64,000 bases of DNA from Cognataquiflexum rubidum (GCF_022538115.1 NZ_JAKZAL010000003.1:186001-250000), one strand, 5' to 3'; shown: positions 46,610 to 54,825, numbered from the stretch's first letter. Notes: generated by a model from the letters alone, not told the origin. Numbers and translations: made by a program.

Positions 46610-47179
46610 TCAGTTCCATATTTGACCTGTTTTTTTGTATTTATCTACTTGCTTACCAAAATTTTTAGTCAATTCAACTAGCTCATTTTTGTCCGAAAAA
46701 AAATGAAATGGCGAGTATATATCGAATCTACCTGTAGTCCTAAGATTAAAATATACTTGACCATCTTCCATGATTATAGTTAGATTTTTTCTCCAACCCC
46801 AAAAAGTTGTTTTATGTGCTATTATGATTTCATGGCTTTTAGATAAATTTTCTGAATGTTGATAATTAAAAATCAGAAGTACAACTTCTAGTAATCTATT
46901 GTTAATATTTAAGTTAAATCCATCAACTGAAACAAGTTTTTTAGAATGTCTATTGGCAAAATTGGAAAAAAATATTAAAGCTGAGGCGATAACAATATCC
47001 CTTGTAGCATTGAATACTTCATTTGTTTTATCTATATAGATTATTGGGCTAATTAGTCCAAGAATCGGCCCAATTAAAAAAATTGATAACAAAACTGCTA
47101 AGTAGGAAACCTCCCCAAAAAATCTTTCATCGACAAATCTTAGATTTTTTTCTCTGATAGATTTTTCAATATTTACCAT
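46610..47179 (-). CDS. Hypothetical protein with two membrane helices, in the island
   Basis: I do not recognise this 189-residue protein. There is a hydrophobic segment near residues 27-48 (YLAVLLSIFLIGPILGLISP) and a second near 60-75, followed by a soluble C-terminal part with an NFNLNINNRLLEVVLLIFNYQ type stretch and a WGWRKNLTIIMEDG patch. It is very AT-rich. It lies 119 bases upstream of the antitoxin gene on the same strand, inside the repeat-flanked island, so it may be cargo or an accessory factor. A bacterial PH-like fold is possible but unproven. Confidence 0.6.
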   Translation of the reverse strand: MVNIEKSIREKNLRFVDERFFGEVSYLAVLLSIFLIGPILGLISPIIYIDKTNEVFNATRDIVIASALIFFSNFANRHSKKLVSVDGFNLNINNRLLEVVLLIFNYQHSENLSKSHEIIIAHKTTFWGWRKNLTIIMEDGQVYFNLRTTGRFDIYSPFHFFSDKNELVELTKNFGKQVDKYKKTGQIWN

Positions 47180-47305
47180 CGTTTTTTTTCTTTAGTGTAG
47201 CTGTGTTTTGGGAAGGATCGTTCTACTTAAGGTCGTTAAACACGGTTATTTTTTTTAAAAAAATCATTTACAATTATGTCTTCTTCCTAAATGGATCGAG
47301 TGCAA

Positions 47306-47431
47306 AAAAATATGATTAATACCATGGAATTGTAAGTATTGGGAGATTTTATGCAAAAATTAACATATAATTGCCTCCGGAAAAATTCACCCAAAATCAT
47401 GAAAATTGCTGTAATCACCTATGAGGCAAGA
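47306..47431 (+). repeat. Right 126-bp direct repeat
   Basis: Counterpart of 45588-45713. It carries the leader and the first 11 codons of the intact ATP-grasp gene, so the island is inserted so that the gene keeps its 5' end. Seven of the ten differences lie in the outer 60 bases. Confidence 0.92.
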
Positions 47432-48277
47432 GGATCTTATGCTACAACCGATGTGGCGGATGAAGACCTAATCCTGGAACAAATCCTGGCCGAACTTGGT
47501 CTTGACTTTACATTTGAAGTTTGGTCTGATGACGGTGTCGATTGGACAGCATATTCCCACCTGTTGATGAAATCCCCTTGGGATTATTTTGACCGATATC
47601 CGGAGTTTTTGGCTTGGTGCCAAAAGATCAAATCTTTGGGGATTCCGGTAATCAATGACTTGGACACAGTAATCAGAAATTCAGATAAGCGTTATTTACA
47701 AGAAATAGAGGACCGTGGATTTTCCATTGTGCCCACGATTTTTAACAGCAAAAACCAAATTGCTGATATTGAAGCCTGTTTTGGGGTTTTTGGAACTGAG
47801 CAGATGGTAATCAAACCAACCGTCAGTGGCGGGGCAAAAAACACCATGAAAATCGAAAAGGGAAATTGGCAGGCTGATCGGGAAGAGATTGAAAAACTCC
47901 TCGCTTCCGAGGATTTTATGCTCCAGCCTTTTGTCAGGGAGGTAGCCGAAGTAGGGGAGTTTTCCTATCTTTTTTTCAATGGAAAGTTTTCCCATGCGGT
48001 ATTGAAAAGCGCCAAATCAGGGGAATTCCGTGTACAACATTTTTTCGGCGGACAGATCCATCCGATCGATCCGACTTTGATCGAATTGGTTTACATCCAA
48101 AAGATCATTGATGAACTTGCTGCCGATACCCTGTATGCGAGGGTAGATGGTGTTTGGATCAAAGGCGTTTTTTATCTCATGGAGCTCGAACTCATTGAGC
48201 CTTATCTTTTTCTCTTCACCTCCAAAGAAGGCAGGGAAAATTATAAAAATGCGATCAAAGAGAGGTTTAGGGTTTGA
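47399..48277 (+). CDS. ATP-grasp domain protein (RimK-like)
   Basis: The ATG at 47399 gives 292 residues starting MKIAVITYEAR, the same start seen in the truncated copy. The ATP-grasp part has QMVIKPTVSGGAKNT, a loop over the nucleotide, and a later LMELELIEPYLFLFT segment with the metal-binding Glu. Family members ligate carboxylates to amines using ATP; the substrate here cannot be read. The leader upstream is the right copy of the 126-bp repeat, with TATAATTG at 47366-47373 close to a -7 box. Confidence 0.82.
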   Translation: MKIAVITYEARGSYATTDVADEDLILEQILAELGLDFTFEVWSDDGVDWTAYSHLLMKSPWDYFDRYPEFLAWCQKIKSLGIPVINDLDTVIRNSDKRYLQEIEDRGFSIVPTIFNSKNQIADIEACFGVFGTEQMVIKPTVSGGAKNTMKIEKGNWQADREEIEKLLASEDFMLQPFVREVAEVGEFSYLFFNGKFSHAVLKSAKSGEFRVQHFFGGQIHPIDPTLIELVYIQKIIDELAADTLYARVDGVWIKGVFYLMELELIEPYLFLFTSKEGRENYKNAIKERFRV

Positions 48278-48300
48278 GAGAGACGAGAACCTAGAAGTAA

Positions 48301-48680
48301 GATTTTTTGAACAAAGTATAAAGTACCAAGTACCAAGATCAACCTATTCCTTGTCATTTCGAGTCTCAAACATTTAGAAAATGTTCAGAAAAGGAATGAC
48401 GGTTGGTCTTGCGTCATCTTGAATCCGAGGTACAGCCTGTCCCGATTTTTCGGGAAGGATGAAAGATCTCAGAAAAAAGAGACCCTTCGCTTCACTCAGG
48501 GTGACGACCAAGAGATTCACGTCATTGGTAAGGAGGTACGACTGAGAAATCTTTTGAATAGACCTCTCCTACGTCGAGGTGACAAGGTTAAGTATATAAC
48601 CTTTTGAATCCTAGTTTTAAAATTGGTCATATGCAAATAGAAAAAACATCTCGTCCTTTTTCACGGAGACAGTTAATCAT
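48301..48680. repeat. Dispersed intergenic repeat region
   Basis: No gene. Holds mosaic repeats: AGTACCAAGTACCAAG, CCCTTCGCTTCACTCAG with GGTGACG (48482-48505), and AAGGAGGTACGACTGA (48530-48545). The two latter pieces recur inverted at 56057-56083 and 56107-56122. There is also a small hairpin CCCGATTTTTCGGG at 48441-48454. Confidence 0.65.
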
Positions 48681-48749
48681 ATAACCAAATAGCCAAGAAC
48701 CAATAACCAAATAACCAAATAACCAAATAACCAAATAACCATTAACCTA
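48681..48749 (+). repeat. Short tandem repeat, ATAACCAA
   Basis: Four perfect tandem copies of ATAACCAA occupy 48703-48734, with degenerate copies on both sides. Similar AATAACCAA text is at 56294-56321. It contains no G on the plus strand over most of its length. Confidence 0.85.
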
Positions 48750-48757
48750 TCACCCAA

Positions 48758-49543
48758 TCACTCACACCTTTCCAGATTCATTTGGGCGTAAAGACTTCCT
48801 TTTTCGGCTGCCTCCCTGAGGTCTTTGCAGCCTGTAGGGTCATCCATATCTATTTTGGCATTCCCTCTCCTTGCCAGAGCTTCAATATGGTTTGGGTTGG
48901 CCTTGAGCACATCTTCAAAATCCTCCAGGGCCCAATCTGAATTTCCGATCAGCAAAAGGATCAACCCCCTGTTGTATTTGGCAGTGATGTTTTCCGGATC
49001 ATACTTTAGACACATGTTAAAAGAACCAGCGGCACCCAAAATATCCCCGATCTGAGATCTTGCCATACCTTGGTAGAAATAAGCCCGTGAATCAGTGGGA
49101 TTCAATTCTTTGGCAAGCTGTAAAAATTCATCTGCTCTCTGATAGTCTTCATTCATGAGCATTGCCCTGCCTAGCATCAATAGAGTATCAAAATCCTTTT
49201 CATCCTCTTTGGCCGCAAGGAGCAGGTATTTTTGGGCGTTTTTATAATCTTCCCTTTTCCAGTATAGTTTTCCAATGCCGGCAAATGCTTGGGCATAGGT
49301 TGGATCATATTGGATGATGGTTTGGTAATCTTCCACCGCTTTGTCAAATTCTTCTAATTCCTCATAGGATCTAGCCCTTAGGTGCAGGGATTTGATGTCA
49401 TTGACATTGAGAAAAAGCGTCCTGTTGAACTCAGAAATGGCGTTTTCGTATTCACCTTGGCGAAAATACCTTTCACCTTCAGAGAAACTTCCAAAACAGG
49501 AAACACAGGTAATCAGGAGGAATATTGAAATAAAGGGACGCAT
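48758..49543 (-). CDS. TPR-repeat lipoprotein
   Basis: A 261-residue protein with a lipobox (CVSCFGSF; Cys at 16) and about six TPR units (for example GERYFRQGEYENAISEFNRTLFLN, AQAFAGIGKLYWKREDYKNAQKYLLLA, ITAKYNRGLILLLIGNSDWALEDFEDVL). TPRs mediate protein contacts, so it may be a scaffold at the outer or inner membrane. The first Cys-containing segment could also be read as a plain signal. Neighbours give no clue. Confidence 0.85.
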   Translation of the reverse strand: MRPFISIFLLITCVSCFGSFSEGERYFRQGEYENAISEFNRTLFLNVNDIKSLHLRARSYEELEEFDKAVEDYQTIIQYDPTYAQAFAGIGKLYWKREDYKNAQKYLLLAAKEDEKDFDTLLMLGRAMLMNEDYQRADEFLQLAKELNPTDSRAYFYQGMARSQIGDILGAAGSFNMCLKYDPENITAKYNRGLILLLIGNSDWALEDFEDVLKANPNHIEALARRGNAKIDMDDPTGCKDLREAAEKGSLYAQMNLERCE

Positions 49544-49675
49544 CTGTTTTTTAATTAAAAACTAAAAATAAAAAAACATTACGAAAATATCATAATAACA
49601 CTAAAAAAATTCTATATGATTTTCATGATCCATTGCGGATACTGAAAAAAATATAGAGAAGGATCGCAAATAGAA

Positions 49676-49719
49676 AAAGCTTTGGAAAATAGATAGGAGA
49701 TATCGATTTCCAAAGCTTT
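49676..49719 (-). terminator. Terminator after the RraA-like gene
   Basis: A perfect 13-bp stem, AAAGCTTTGGAAA (49676-49688) with TTTCCAAAGCTTT (49707-49719), followed on the minus strand by TTTTTCTATTTG-type sequence. It lies about 30 bases after the stop of the RraA-like gene. Confidence 0.8.
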
Positions 49720-49747
49720 GAATGGGGTTGAGTTTACATTGACTTAT

Positions 49748-50722
49748 CTACCCTCCGATATTTCTGTCTTTTCTTGCTTCAATATAGGCATTCAATTCCG
49801 CCCTAGACATCGGTAATTTGTCATCGGGAAGGCTTCTCAGGTAATCATAAAATTCCTTATTCATCTGCTCAGTGTAACTGCTGTCAATCTGACCTGTCGT
49901 CCAGTCCCCGGCTTTGTTGCGCATGATACCATAACCGTGTCGCATGTTGCTGATTTCGGCATTGAGTACAATCTCGGCTACCAAGTAGGCTGGGAAAAAG
50001 AGGGTTCCGTAGGGACTTGCAAAAACCACATCACCCGGCAAAACCGTCACATCTCCGATTCTGATTGGGGCATTAATGGATGTCAGCATCATTTCCGCAA
50101 TGGAAGAAGGATGGTCACCAAGGATCCAACCGTTGAATCCTTCTACTTTTTTGATCTCTTGGATATTTCTGACAGATCCATAGAATACCACGCCACGCTT
50201 GGTTTTGGCATATATCGAGTTGGCCAAACGATCTCCAATCAAAGTGCCCTGCTCGACTTTGGCAAAGCCGTCAGCGACATAGACATCGCCGTCTTTCAGC
50301 ATTTCGATAGGCCATACATTGGATTGGGCTTTTTCTCCGTGTCCTTCGGCCAAGCCAACTTCCCGGATCAGATCCCCAAAATCAGGACGCTGAGGCATAT
50401 ATTGTGCAGTCACTGCCCGTCCTGTCATGACTGTGTTTTTGTCAGGATGGATCATCATCCAATCTCCTTGGTACTGATTGTTAAACTTGTGGCTGCGCAA
50501 TCCACCCCAAGCATGAGTCAGCACAACGTTTTTGAGCCTTTCCAATAATTCATCTGAAACGAAAGGTCTGCCATCAGGCAGCCGCTCTCCGGTCCAGCGT
50601 GAAGTCAAAGAAATAATGTATTCCCGGTCCATGGCTACCCTGTCATATTGGGCAAAGGAAGGAGTAAGTGTGCAGAGGATCAATCCTGCAAAAATCAAAG
50701 CGGTCAATAGGTTTTTTTTCAT
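49748..50722 (-). CDS. RraA family protein, exported
   Basis: A 324-residue protein with a signal sequence ending near PSFAQ. The RraA fold is seen in GRAVTAQYMP, VYVADGFAKVEQGTLIGDRLANSIYAKTKRGVVFYGSVRNIQEI, which includes the conserved GDRLANSI and RNIQEI segment of RraA/HMG aldolase-type proteins. RraA proteins are cytoplasmic in other species, so the signal sequence is unusual and suggests a periplasmic aldolase/decarboxylase-type activity. The gene has a G-poor repeat leader upstream shared with hisD. Confidence 0.8.
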   Translation of the reverse strand: MKKNLLTALIFAGLILCTLTPSFAQYDRVAMDREYIISLTSRWTGERLPDGRPFVSDELLERLKNVVLTHAWGGLRSHKFNNQYQGDWMMIHPDKNTVMTGRAVTAQYMPQRPDFGDLIREVGLAEGHGEKAQSNVWPIEMLKDGDVYVADGFAKVEQGTLIGDRLANSIYAKTKRGVVFYGSVRNIQEIKKVEGFNGWILGDHPSSIAEMMLTSINAPIRIGDVTVLPGDVVFASPYGTLFFPAYLVAEIVLNAEISNMRHGYGIMRNKAGDWTTGQIDSSYTEQMNKEFYDYLRSLPDDKLPMSRAELNAYIEARKDRNIGG

Positions 50723-50742
50723 GGTGTATGTTGGGTTGAATA

Positions 50743-50832
50743 AAATGGTTATAATTGTTTTAGTTGTTGTAATGGTTGAAGGGTTGTCAGCTCCGCGCCT
50801 GCCTGCCGTAGGTAGGTTGTCATGTTGTCAAG
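50743..50832 (-). repeat. G-poor leader/REP-like repeat before the RraA-like gene
   Basis: Read toward the gene: CTTGACAACATGACAACC, the palindromic CCTACCTACGGCAGGCAGG (50798-50816), then GACAACCCTTCAACC and ACAACAACTAAAACAATT. It matches 52291-52368 in front of hisD. The region 50833-51069 shows no gene that I can support. Confidence 0.78.
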
Positions 50833-51069
50833 TTCTTGGGACCTGCTCACTGAAAACTGCTTCCTCCGACTTTTCACACTTCTCGGCTAAGGCTTTTTAC
50901 CTCAAGAAATTAATTCACCATCTATCCTTCAATAAGATAATCAAACCATTTATTGGCAAGAAAACTATCAAATTTGGATAAATGGCTGATTTTCAAGGTA
51001 AGTGAGGAGAATGAACCGACCGGAATTTTTTGGTCATCGTTACTCTCCCAAAAAAACAATCCCTCCTTC

Positions 51070-51099
51070 TTGCTAGTTAAAAAGCCTGTAGTAACTTTG
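51070..51099 (+). promoter_or_regulatory. His operon promoter, TTG / TAACTTTG
   Basis: A TTG at 51070-51072 and TAACTTTG at 51092-51099 match the Bacteroidota -33 and TAnnTTTG -7 elements with the standard 19-base spacing. Transcription should start around 51103-51107, immediately before the leader ATG. Confidence 0.8.
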
Positions 51100-51107
51100 C
51101 TCACGCA

Positions 51108-51191
51108 ATGAAAAGTAAGACCTCATACCGTACTTCTTTTTCTGTCCACATCATCCTCGGTGGGGCACATCATTTGCATCATTCCTCCTAA
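51108..51191 (+). CDS. hisL: His-operon leader peptide (27 residues)
   Basis: ATG 51108 to TAA 51189-51191 codes for 27 residues with five histidines: His14 and the cluster His21-His22-Leu-His24-His25, all within the last half. A His-rich short peptide at the head of a histidine operon is the mark of attenuation. The ATG lies just after a canonical promoter, so the message is nearly leaderless. The stop codon is the loop of the following hairpin. The next gene is hisG, 107 bases later. Not present as a database family that I recall for this organism group, so the label is based on layout. Confidence 0.8.
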   Translation: MKSKTSYRTSFSVHIILGGAHHLHHSS

Positions 51192-51203
51192 GGAGGAAAT
51201 TTT
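51182..51203 (+). terminator. His attenuator terminator
   Basis: TTCCTCC (51182-51188) and GGAGGAA (51192-51198) form a perfect 7-bp stem with loop TAA, followed by ATTTTT. The leader stop codon is the loop. A ribosome held at the His codons 51168-51182 would cover the left arm and prevent the hairpin. A second weak stem GGCTGT/ACAGCC lies at about 51222-51245. Confidence 0.7.
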
Positions 51204-51298
51204 TGACATATCGCCCGCGGACGGCTGTTGGTATATCTTTACAGCCCTATCATCCAAAATTCTTATTGGCATTTTGATACTAAACGTATATTGCACCC

Positions 51299-52159
51299 AT
51301 GAATTCAATTATCCGAATAGCCGTACAAAAAAGCGGCAGACTAAGTGAAGATTCCCTCAGCCTCATCAAGGAATGTGGCATCAAATTTTATAATGGAACC
51401 GGCAAACTCAAGTCTGCTTCCACCAATTTCCCTATCGAATTCCTTTTTTTGAGGGATGATGATATTCCGGGATATGTCGCTGATGGCGTAGCAGATCTTG
51501 GTATTGTGGGAGAAAATGAATTGGTCGAAAAGGACAAAGATGTCACCGTGCTCAAGAAATTGGGTTTCTCCAAATGCCGGCTTTCTCTTGCCATTCCCAA
51601 AGGGGAAGAATATGAAGGGGTAAGTTATTTTGATGGAAAAAGCATTGCAACTTCCTATCCAAAGATTCTTGGTGACTACCTCAAATCCCAAAATATATCA
51701 GCCGAAATCCATGAAATCAGCGGTTCTGTGGAGATTGCGCCGAGCATAGGCTTGGCACAGGGCATCTGTGATATTGTCAGCTCGGGTTCGACATTGATGA
51801 TGAATGGGCTCATTGAAGTTGAGCAGATCTTCAAATCCGAGGCCGTCCTGATTGGAAATAAATCCCTTACTGAAGAGAAATTAGCGATTGTAGACAAACT
51901 TCTCTTTAGGATGAATGCTGTCCAAAAAGGGAAAAGCAACAAATACGTCCTACTAAATGCCCCCAATGCTTCTTTGGACAAAATCATCGCCTTGATTCCA
52001 GGAATGAGAAGCCCGACGATCCTGCCTTTGGCAGAAGAAGGTTGGTCCTCTGTGCATTCAGTATTGAGCGAAGACCAGTTTTGGGAAAACATTGAAGGCC
52101 TCCGTGCTGCCGGTGCTGAGGGGATTCTGGTTGTACCGATTGAAAAGATGGTTATTTAA
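51299..52159 (+). CDS. hisG: ATP phosphoribosyltransferase, long form
   Basis: A 286-residue HisG of the long form: catalytic part to about 215 (KSGRLSEDSLSLIKECGI, DDIPGYVADGVADLGIVGENELVEK, DIVSSGSTLMMNGL with the phosphate-binding SSGSTL) and a C-terminal ACT-like regulatory domain (IIALIPGMRSPTILPLAEEGW). It begins histidine synthesis by joining ATP and PRPP; the C-terminal domain gives histidine feedback inhibition, so no HisZ is needed. It is the first structural gene after the leader peptide. Confidence 0.96.
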   Translation: MNSIIRIAVQKSGRLSEDSLSLIKECGIKFYNGTGKLKSASTNFPIEFLFLRDDDIPGYVADGVADLGIVGENELVEKDKDVTVLKKLGFSKCRLSLAIPKGEEYEGVSYFDGKSIATSYPKILGDYLKSQNISAEIHEISGSVEIAPSIGLAQGICDIVSSGSTLMMNGLIEVEQIFKSEAVLIGNKSLTEEKLAIVDKLLFRMNAVQKGKSNKYVLLNAPNASLDKIIALIPGMRSPTILPLAEEGWSSVHSVLSEDQFWENIEGLRAAGAEGILVVPIEKMVI

Positions 52160-52170
52160 GACAAGAGATG

Positions 52171-52212
52171 TGAGATTTGAGACATGAGATTTGAGACATG
52201 AGATTTGAGACA
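52171..52212 (+). repeat. Tandem repeat, 14 bases x 3
   Basis: TGAGATTTGAGACA is repeated exactly three times at 52171-52184, 52185-52198 and 52199-52212, in the 270-base gap between hisG and hisD. A related GAGAT-rich stretch continues to 52230. Confidence 0.85.
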
Positions 52213-52290
52213 TTAGAAGCGAGATTAGAAAATATAGGAAGAAGGTAGCAGTCTCAGTTACAGATTAACAGATCCACGACCTTTCGACAA

Positions 52291-52422
52291 CTTGACAACC
52301 TGACAACCTACCTACGGCAGGCAGGCGCGAAGCAGACAACCATTACAACAACTACAACAATTACAACCACTACAACAATTACAACCAATAGAACCACTAC
52401 AACAATTACAACCACTAGAACC
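52291..52422 (+). repeat. G-poor leader/REP-like repeat before hisD
   Basis: CTTGACAACCTGACAACC, the palindromic CCTACCTACGGCAGGCAGG (52307-52325; 7-bp stem with one G-U), then a G-free run with three copies of ACTACAACAATTACAACC (52351-52368, 52369-52386, 52396-52413). It leads straight to the hisD ATG and lies within the his operon. Its partner upstream of the RraA-like gene is in inverse orientation. Confidence 0.85.
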
Positions 52423-52429
52423 ATTTTCC

Positions 52430-53722
52430 ATGAAAACCATATACAACCCGACCAAGTCTGAATGGACCAAGGCCTTGCAGAGGCCAATTCAAAAGACAAA
52501 AGCCATTGACAAAATCGTCAAGCCGATCATGAGGAAAGTCGATCGAATGGGGGATAAGGCTTTGAAAAAATTTGCTTTGGAGTATGACCACGTCACGATC
52601 AAAAACCTACTCGTAACCAATGAGGAGGTGCTTCAGGCCCGTGAGCAAATTGAACCAAAACTCAAGGAGGCTATATTATTGGCCAAAGACAATATAGAAA
52701 AATTCCATGCCGCCCAAACCCAACCTGACCTCGTCATGGAAGTAATGGAAGGCGTGACCTGCATGCGCAAATCTGTTCCGATCCAAAGGGTAGGTTTATA
52801 CATTCCCGGGGGAACAGCTCCATTATTTTCCACAGTGCTGATGTTGGGAATCCCCGCAAATCTTGCTGGCTGTGAGGAGATCGTCATCTGCACTCCTCCT
52901 GACAAAGAAGGAAATATCCACCCGGCCATTCTTTACACTGCAGACCTAATTGGGATTGATAAGATAGTCAAAGCAGGTGGCGCTCAGGCTATCGCTGCGA
53001 TGACCTTCGGTACAGAATCTGTTCCCAAAGTGGATAAGATTTTTGGACCGGGCAATCAATATGTGACTGCGGCCAAGCAATTGGCCACCAAAAAGGGAGT
53101 AGCCATTGACATGCCGGCAGGACCGTCTGAGGTTTTGGTATATGCCGACAGCTCTGCAATTCCGTCTTTCGTGGCGGCAGATTTACTTTCACAAGCCGAG
53201 CACGGAGTGGATTCGCAGGTAATCTTGGTGGCTAGTTCCGAAAAAGTAGCCAAGAAGGTGCTCAAAGAAGTGGAAGAACAATTGGAAAATCTGCCACGAA
53301 AAGACATTGCCAAGCGGGCTTTAGACAACTCGGTAGCCGTCGTCATGGGTAAAGAAGAGAATGCCATCGAGCTGATCAACGATTATGCCCCGGAGCATTT
53401 GATCATCTGCGTCGAAAACGAGGATTTTGTAGTTTCCCAGATCGTCAATGCCGGTTCCATCTTTATCGGCAACTTCACCCCTGAATCAGCAGGTGACTAT
53501 GCCTCCGGTACCAACCATACTTTGCCTACTTATGGCTATGCCAAAAACTATAGCGGAGTCTCTTTGGATAGTTTTGTCAAAAAAATCACTTACCAGAAAA
53601 TCACTGAGAAAGGCATCAAGAAACTTGGCCCAACTGTGGAAATCATGGCTGCCAATGAATTGCTTGAGGCACACAAGAATGCCGTTAGCATCCGCCTCAA
53701 ATACCTAAAAGAGAAAAAGTAA
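52430..53722 (+). CDS. hisD: Histidinol dehydrogenase
   Basis: A 430-residue HisD with LYIPGGTAPLFSTVLML, GGAQAIAAMTFGTESVPKVDKIFGPGNQYVTAAKQ, LLSQAEHGVDSQV (Zn-binding Gln/His), NDYAPEHL and NHTLPTYGYAKNYSGVSLDSF. It oxidises L-histidinol to histidine in two NAD+ steps. A 270-base repeat-filled gap separates it from hisG, wide for a his operon, but its stop overlaps the hisC start by one base (TAATG), so D and C are coupled. Confidence 0.96.
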   Translation: MKTIYNPTKSEWTKALQRPIQKTKAIDKIVKPIMRKVDRMGDKALKKFALEYDHVTIKNLLVTNEEVLQAREQIEPKLKEAILLAKDNIEKFHAAQTQPDLVMEVMEGVTCMRKSVPIQRVGLYIPGGTAPLFSTVLMLGIPANLAGCEEIVICTPPDKEGNIHPAILYTADLIGIDKIVKAGGAQAIAAMTFGTESVPKVDKIFGPGNQYVTAAKQLATKKGVAIDMPAGPSEVLVYADSSAIPSFVAADLLSQAEHGVDSQVILVASSEKVAKKVLKEVEEQLENLPRKDIAKRALDNSVAVVMGKEENAIELINDYAPEHLIICVENEDFVVSQIVNAGSIFIGNFTPESAGDYASGTNHTLPTYGYAKNYSGVSLDSFVKKITYQKITEKGIKKLGPTVEIMAANELLEAHKNAVSIRLKYLKEKK

Positions 53723-54786
53723 TGGCTTTTGATATCCAAAAATTCCTTCGTCCCCATATCCTAACCATCAAACCCTACTCTTCTGCAAGGGATGAATATT
53801 CGGGTCATGACGGCGTGTTTCTTGACGCCAACGAAAACCCGTATGGTTCGCTGACAGGGGAGGCTTTCAACCGATATCCTGATCCTTACCAACAGGAAAT
53901 CAAATCCAAATTGGCAGTGGTCAAAGGTGTTTCCCCAAAGCAGATTTTTCTCGGAAATGGAAGCGACGAAGCCATTGACCTGTTGATGCGTGCCTTTTGC
54001 AGGCCGGGAATAGACAATATCATTTTGCTTCCTCCTACTTATGGGATGTATGAAGTCTCAGCTTCGATCAATGACATTGCCATCAAAAAGGTAAATCTGA
54101 CGGAAGACTTTCAACTCAGGCCAAAAGAAATCCTTGCGGCAACAGATGAAAACACCAAGGTTATTTTTGTTTGTTCTCCCAATAACCCGAGTGGCAACAA
54201 GATGAAAAGGGAGGCCATACGGGAAATTCTAGCAGGCTTTGAAGGATTGGTAGTCGTGGATGAAGCTTATATCGACTTCAGCGATGAGAAAAGTTTTACT
54301 TCTGAATTGGCACAATATCCAAATCTACTTGTGATGCAGACATTTTCCAAGGCTTGGGGACTTGCCAATCTCCGGATCGGGATGGCTTTTGCCTCGGAAG
54401 ATATCATCAGAATCCTGAATCTGATCAAACCTCCTTACAATATCTCCGGACTGACACAGGAAAAGGTACTTGCGTCTCTTGAGAAAGCAGATGAGATCGG
54501 AAAAGTAGTCAAGACTATTTTGGAAGAAAGAGAACACCTCCAAAAGGATTTGGAAGGTTTGTCATTTATCAAAAAAATCTATCCTTCCCATGCGAATTTT
54601 CTTTTGGTGAAAGTTCCCGATGCCAAGAAAATGTATGATGACTTGGTGTCCAGCAAAATAATCGTCCGCGACCGCTCCAAAGTGGTTTTGTGTGAAGATT
54701 GCCTCCGGATTACTGTGGGAACACGGGAGGAAAATGAAGCTTTTCTAAATTCATTCAAAAAGCTCGCCGGACAATCTTTGAACTAG
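53722..54786 (+). CDS. hisC: Histidinol-phosphate aminotransferase
   Basis: A 354-residue fold-I aminotransferase. PLP lysine is K210 in QTFSKAWGLANLRIG, with LDANENPYGS, FLGNGSDEAIDLLMRAF and VCSPNNPSGN earlier. It makes L-histidinol phosphate from imidazole acetol phosphate and glutamate. The start shares a base with the hisD stop. A 39-base gap follows before hisB. Confidence 0.96.
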   Translation: MAFDIQKFLRPHILTIKPYSSARDEYSGHDGVFLDANENPYGSLTGEAFNRYPDPYQQEIKSKLAVVKGVSPKQIFLGNGSDEAIDLLMRAFCRPGIDNIILLPPTYGMYEVSASINDIAIKKVNLTEDFQLRPKEILAATDENTKVIFVCSPNNPSGNKMKREAIREILAGFEGLVVVDEAYIDFSDEKSFTSELAQYPNLLVMQTFSKAWGLANLRIGMAFASEDIIRILNLIKPPYNISGLTQEKVLASLEKADEIGKVVKTILEEREHLQKDLEGLSFIKKIYPSHANFLLVKVPDAKKMYDDLVSSKIIVRDRSKVVLCEDCLRITVGTREENEAFLNSFKKLAGQSLN

Positions 54787-54825
54787 TCCAATAACCTACT
54801 AACCAATAACATTTATTTTATAATC

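Noticed and set aside
49937-50548. 203-codon plus-strand reading frame over the RraA-like gene
   Set aside because: Antisense shadow with no recognisable motif; the minus-strand gene has signal sequence and fold motifs.
51222-51245. Second hairpin in the his leader (GGCTGT/ACAGCC) as the main terminator
   Set aside because: Stem is short, the loop is 12 bases and no T-run follows; the 51182-51198 hairpin is much stronger.
52291-52422. Possible CRISPR array
   Set aside because: The 18-base units are adjacent and without unique spacers, and no cas gene is present.
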